Assembly: GCA_034437275.1 (NCBI GenBank)
Contig: DAOTUD010000066.1
Coordinates: forward strand, 1 to 10,661
Length of the DNA: 10,661 nucleotides
Direction of reading: 5' to 3'
DNA from: TC-15 sp034437275
GTDB taxonomy: Bacteria > Chloroflexota > Anaerolineae > Aggregatilineales > Aggregatilineaceae
The translations under genes and the position numbers were made by a program. Every line of letters starts with the position of its first letter. The first letter of the stretch is position 1. Shown here one piece after another: positions 8,937 through 10,661 of the stretch. A model generated the notes under the pieces. That model was not told the DNA's origin. It was given only the letters and a program-made list of their open reading frames with translations, and made no database searches.

Positions 8937-9584
8937 TCAACTCACTGCAGCTTTCAGTTTTTCGAGCAACATCGGTTCAGGTACCGCGCCTTCGACAAAC
9001 GTGTCGTCGTTGATCACGGTGCGCGGCACGCCCATCACATTGTACCGCTGGCCCAGGTGTGGGAACTCCGTCACTTCCACCATATCTGCCGTCACCTTGT
9101 CGGAGGCATACGCGAGTTGGTGTGCCAGCACGACAGCGCGCGGGCAGTAGGGGCAGGTCGGCGTGATGAACACCTGTAAGTGCAGCGGCTGCTCCAGGCT
9201 GTCGATAAAGTCCCTGGTTTCCTGTTCCAGGTGCAGCGCACCCGATCCCACCAGGATGATCGACTCCAGGAGCGAGGTGAACTCGTAGCCAGAGGGAATG
9301 CCAAAAAAGCGAATGCCGTAACCGGTGCCGTCAGCACCCTGTACCGCAATCGCCGGAATCTTGTCGACTTGCATCGCGTCGGCCAGGTCTTTCTCGTCGA
9401 CGAAATCGTGCACCTCGACCGTCACCTTGTCCGACAGTTCCGCTACTTCTTCCGCGATCTGGCGCGTTTCCTTGCAGTAGCCGCATTCAAAATCCTGGGT
9501 GAACATGTGCAGGACAACCGGTGAGGTCACTGCCGCTAGCAGCTCGCTAACCTGATTTTGAGTTTCCTTGTCCATTAAGGCCAT
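8937..9584 (-). CDS. Protein disulfide oxidoreductase with two thioredoxin folds (PDO/glutaredoxin-like)
   Basis: Predicted cytosolic thiol-disulfide oxidoreductase of 215 aa. It has two tandem thioredoxin-like domains, each with an active-site CxxC: CGYC (34-37) in the N-terminal half and CPYC (144-147) in the C-terminal half. Each domain also has its cis-proline, KIPAI (Pro77) and GVPRT (Pro187). This is the architecture of the PDO family from thermophiles and of the N-terminal part of AhpF, where the C-terminal site usually does the catalysis. No signal peptide is evident. The ATG at 9584 was chosen because AAGGA lies eight bases upstream; an open extension to 9644 lacks a ribosome site. 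It is divergent from an OsmC-family gene and shares a dyad-containing promoter region with it. Its partner reductase is not in the window. Confidence 0.92.
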   Translation of the reverse strand: MALMDKETQNQVSELLAAVTSPVVLHMFTQDFECGYCKETRQIAEEVAELSDKVTVEVHDFVDEKDLADAMQVDKIPAIAVQGADGTGYGIRFFGIPSGYEFTSLLESIILVGSGALHLEQETRDFIDSLEQPLHLQVFITPTCPYCPRAVVLAHQLAYASDKVTADMVEVTEFPHLGQRYNVMGVPRTVINDDTFVEGAVPEPMLLEKLKAAVS

Positions 9585-9673
9585 GCGAATTATCCTTAGT
9601 CTATCTGGTTGAGCAAAACCTGTACACCCAGTTAGATGCAACAAATCGCTGCAGGTTGCGTTGTCTAGGCATC

Positions 9674-9703
9674 ATCATACCGTGAAATGGGAGACGTTTC
9701 TAA
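9674..9703 (-). promoter_or_regulatory. Predicted promoter of the disulfide oxidoreductase gene
   Basis: On the minus strand TTAGAA (9698-9703) is followed by an 18-nt spacer and TATGAT (9674-9679). The -10 box is good and the -35 box is weak. The -35 is part of one arm of the dyad at 9700-9717. The expected transcript would have a leader of roughly 80 nt that holds an imperfect inverted repeat, AACCTG (9617-9622) with CAGGTT (9652-9657). Confidence 0.55.
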
Positions 9704-9717
9704 CAGAAATTCGTTAG
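9700..9717. promoter_or_regulatory. Dyad operator candidate shared by two divergent promoters
   Basis: CTAAC and GTTAG form a perfect 5-bp inverted repeat separated by AGAAATTC. Each arm overlaps the -35 box of one of the two divergent promoters, each 18 bp from its -10 box, so a regulator bound here would face both promoters alike. A further GTTAG half-site occurs at 9631-9635. The regulator is unknown. Confidence 0.5.
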
Positions 9718-9743
9718 AGGTGTCGCGCCGGGCAAGCTATAAT
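9714..9743 (+). promoter_or_regulatory. Predicted promoter of the OsmC-family gene
   Basis: TTAGAG (9714-9719), an 18-nt spacer and a perfect TATAAT (9738-9743). The -35 box is poor, which suggests weak or activator-dependent transcription. Transcription would start near 9750. It is the mirror image of the promoter on the other strand. Confidence 0.65.
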
Positions 9744-9753
9744 CTCCAGCGTC

Positions 9754-9769
9754 GCGATGATATCGTCGC
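9754..9769. repeat. 16-bp near-palindrome in the OsmC leader
   Basis: GCGATGATATCGTCGC is self-complementary along its whole length except for one T-G position. It begins a few bases after the expected transcription start of the OsmC-family gene, where a repressor could block transcription. As RNA it lacks a loop, so a DNA-binding site fits better than a hairpin. Its role is inferred. Confidence 0.4.
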
Positions 9770-9805
9770 AATCGTAGCTGTGAATAATTGGAAAAAAGGA
9801 TGCTC

Positions 9806-10225
9806 ATGAGTCAGGTAACAGTCACATGGTTGGAAAAGTTGCAGTTTGTGGGAACCGACAGCGGCAAGCACTCGGTCGTGTTGTCGTCGCCTGACGACGA
9901 CAACGCCGTCGGCATGAAGCCGGGCGAAATGCTGTTGGTGTCGCTGGCAAGCTGCACTGCTTACGACGTGGTGAACATTTTACAAAAGAAACGTAAGAAG
10001 CTGCACGATCTGCGGGTGGAGGCCACCAGCGAGAGCCAAAAGCACTCGCCCTGGGCCTACACGCACATCCATTTGCACTACGTAGTCGTGGGGGACGGCA
10101 TCTCCGAGCGAGACGTCGCCAAAGCGATCCAGCTTTCCCACGAGAAGTATTGTTCGGTGTCGGCCACACTCCGGCCCACGGTAGACATTACGCACGATTA
10201 CGAGGTTTTACCGGCGGACGCATAG
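9806..10225 (+). CDS. OsmC/Ohr-family protein (YhfA-like)
   Basis: Cytosolic 139-aa protein of the OsmC/Ohr superfamily, many members of which reduce organic hydroperoxides through a cysteine pair. The family core GMKPGEMLLVSLASCTAYDVV (36-56; key residues Glu41 and Cys50) is present, followed by a second cysteine, Cys116, in KYCSVSATL. This spacing fits the YhfA-like subgroup, whose substrate is less certain than that of true Ohr. The ATG at 9806 is preferred, with AAAGGA five bases upstream; in-frame TTG (9788) and ATG (9800) starts exist but have poorer ribosome sites. The gene is divergent from the disulfide oxidoreductase and shares its regulatory region, which supports a thiol or peroxide role. 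A small membrane-protein gene follows after 58 nt. Confidence 0.9.
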   Translation: MSQVTVTWLEKLQFVGTDSGKHSVVLSSPDDDNAVGMKPGEMLLVSLASCTAYDVVNILQKKRKKLHDLRVEATSESQKHSPWAYTHIHLHYVVVGDGISERDVAKAIQLSHEKYCSVSATLRPTVDITHDYEVLPADA

Positions 10226-10283
10226 GCCGGCGCGATGGCCGGGCCGAGCATCTATCACGGCCAACTAACCAGGAGAGAAGCGC

Positions 10284-10538
10284 GTGGACTTCATTGGATC
10301 GATTTTAGGTTGGGGGGGGCGCAGTCGCGGCGGAGACGGCATCACTGGCATTGTGAAGGGCGTCTCCCGCTGGATCATCGGCTGTGGCTGTACCCTGGTC
10401 TTGCTCGTGATATTGGGGATTTTCCTGATCATCTTCGGCTTTGTCGCGCTCAGCGACCGGCAGATCACGCTGATCATGGTGTTTGGCACCATGTTGGTCG
10501 CGATCGTCTCGCTGATCCGCACCAGCATGAACTACTAG
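10284..10538 (+). CDS. Small two-helix membrane protein (unknown function)
   Basis: Unrecognised 84-aa protein. A Gly-rich polar N-terminus (1-28) leads into two hydrophobic segments, about 30-56 and 60-79, joined by a very short polar turn (SDRQ). Two cysteines, Cys34 and Cys36, lie at the start of the first helix. The start is GTG at 10284, with a good AGGAGAG six bases upstream; an overlapping frame from 10235 is a shadow. It lies 58 nt behind the OsmC-family gene with no terminator seen between them, so cotranscription is possible. No intrinsic terminator is evident after it either. Confidence 0.75.
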   Translation: MDFIGSILGWGGRSRGGDGITGIVKGVSRWIIGCGCTLVLLVILGIFLIIFGFVALSDRQITLIMVFGTMLVAIVSLIRTSMNY

Positions 10539-10603
10539 TACATTAGGGCGCAAAAAGGGCGAGGGATAGGGTAAAATAGGCAACCTCAGTCAAGGAGGAT
10601 ACG

Positions 10604-10661
10604 ATGCCTGGTCCTAAACCTGAACCCATCGAATTGAATGATAAAGTGCGGCAAGACTTAA
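10604..10661 (+). CDS. Start of a gene, probable IS630-family transposase (cut by window end)
   Basis: Only 19 codons are visible. AAGGAGG lies 5 nt before the ATG, a strong ribosome site, with a possible -10 box TAAAAT at 10572-10577. The peptide starts MPGPKPEPIELNDKVRQ, resembling the N-terminus of IS630-family transposases, which often begin with a Pro/Lys-rich segment followed by L-x-x-x-x-R-x-x-L before the helix-turn-helix. With so little sequence this is recognition of a pattern and could be wrong. The element's left inverted repeat, if present, would lie between about 10540 and 10600, but I cannot define it. Confidence 0.5.
   Translation, partial: MPGPKPEPIELNDKVRQDL

Noticed and set aside
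9788..9805. TTG start at 9788 (or ATG at 9800) for the OsmC-family gene
   Set aside because: The AAAGGA ribosome site sits inside this stretch, correctly spaced for the ATG at 9806, so it is leader rather than coding sequence.

Overview
This window is high-GC bacterial DNA with short intergenic gaps and mostly clear Shine-Dalgarno sites. It looks like a chromosomal segment of a Chloroflexota-type bacterium, perhaps Anaerolineae-like. That placement is an inference from the long IleS form, the T-box-controlled ileS/DksA-like/lspA order and the general gene mix. No marker here proves it.

Left edge: an aldo/keto reductase gene (132-1103, +) ends in an intrinsic terminator (1128-1159). It converges on a long minus-strand operon. 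Read in the direction of transcription, that operon has a sigma70-type promoter (8310-8338), an isoleucine T-box leader with its own terminator (8019-8303), a GNAT acetyltransferase (7993-7469), a membrane-anchored TPR protein (7457-6468), two related single-pass membrane proteins with a conserved cysteine pair (6435-5929 and 5927-5409), ileS (5393-2214), a TraR/DksA-type zinc-finger protein (2109-1756) and lspA (1752-1177). The gaps are 1-32 nt except for 104 nt after ileS, which hold a 12-bp hairpin without a U-tract. The T-box specifier reads ATC (Ile) and its bulge reads UGGU, which fits an A discriminator, so the riboswitch matches ileS although ileS lies about 2.6 kb downstream behind four unrelated genes.

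Middle: between the T-box promoter and groES lie a palindromic, MITE-like repeat (about 8385-8512) and the groES terminator (8554-8582). A lone groES (8890-8609, no groEL in view) follows a two-domain thioredoxin-fold protein disulfide oxidoreductase (9584-8937) on the same strand.

Right edge: the oxidoreductase and a divergent OsmC-family gene (9806-10225, +) share an intergenic region with two mirror-image promoters. Their -35 boxes are the two arms of one dyad, CTAAC-N8-GTTAG (9700-9717), which suggests joint control of two thiol/redox genes. A two-helix small membrane protein (10284-10538) follows, and the window ends inside the first 19 codons of a gene whose N-terminus resembles IS630-family transposases.

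The most notable items are the displaced Ile T-box that puts four extra genes under isoleucine-tRNA control, the symmetric divergent redox promoter, and the tandem two-Cys membrane paralogues of unknown function.
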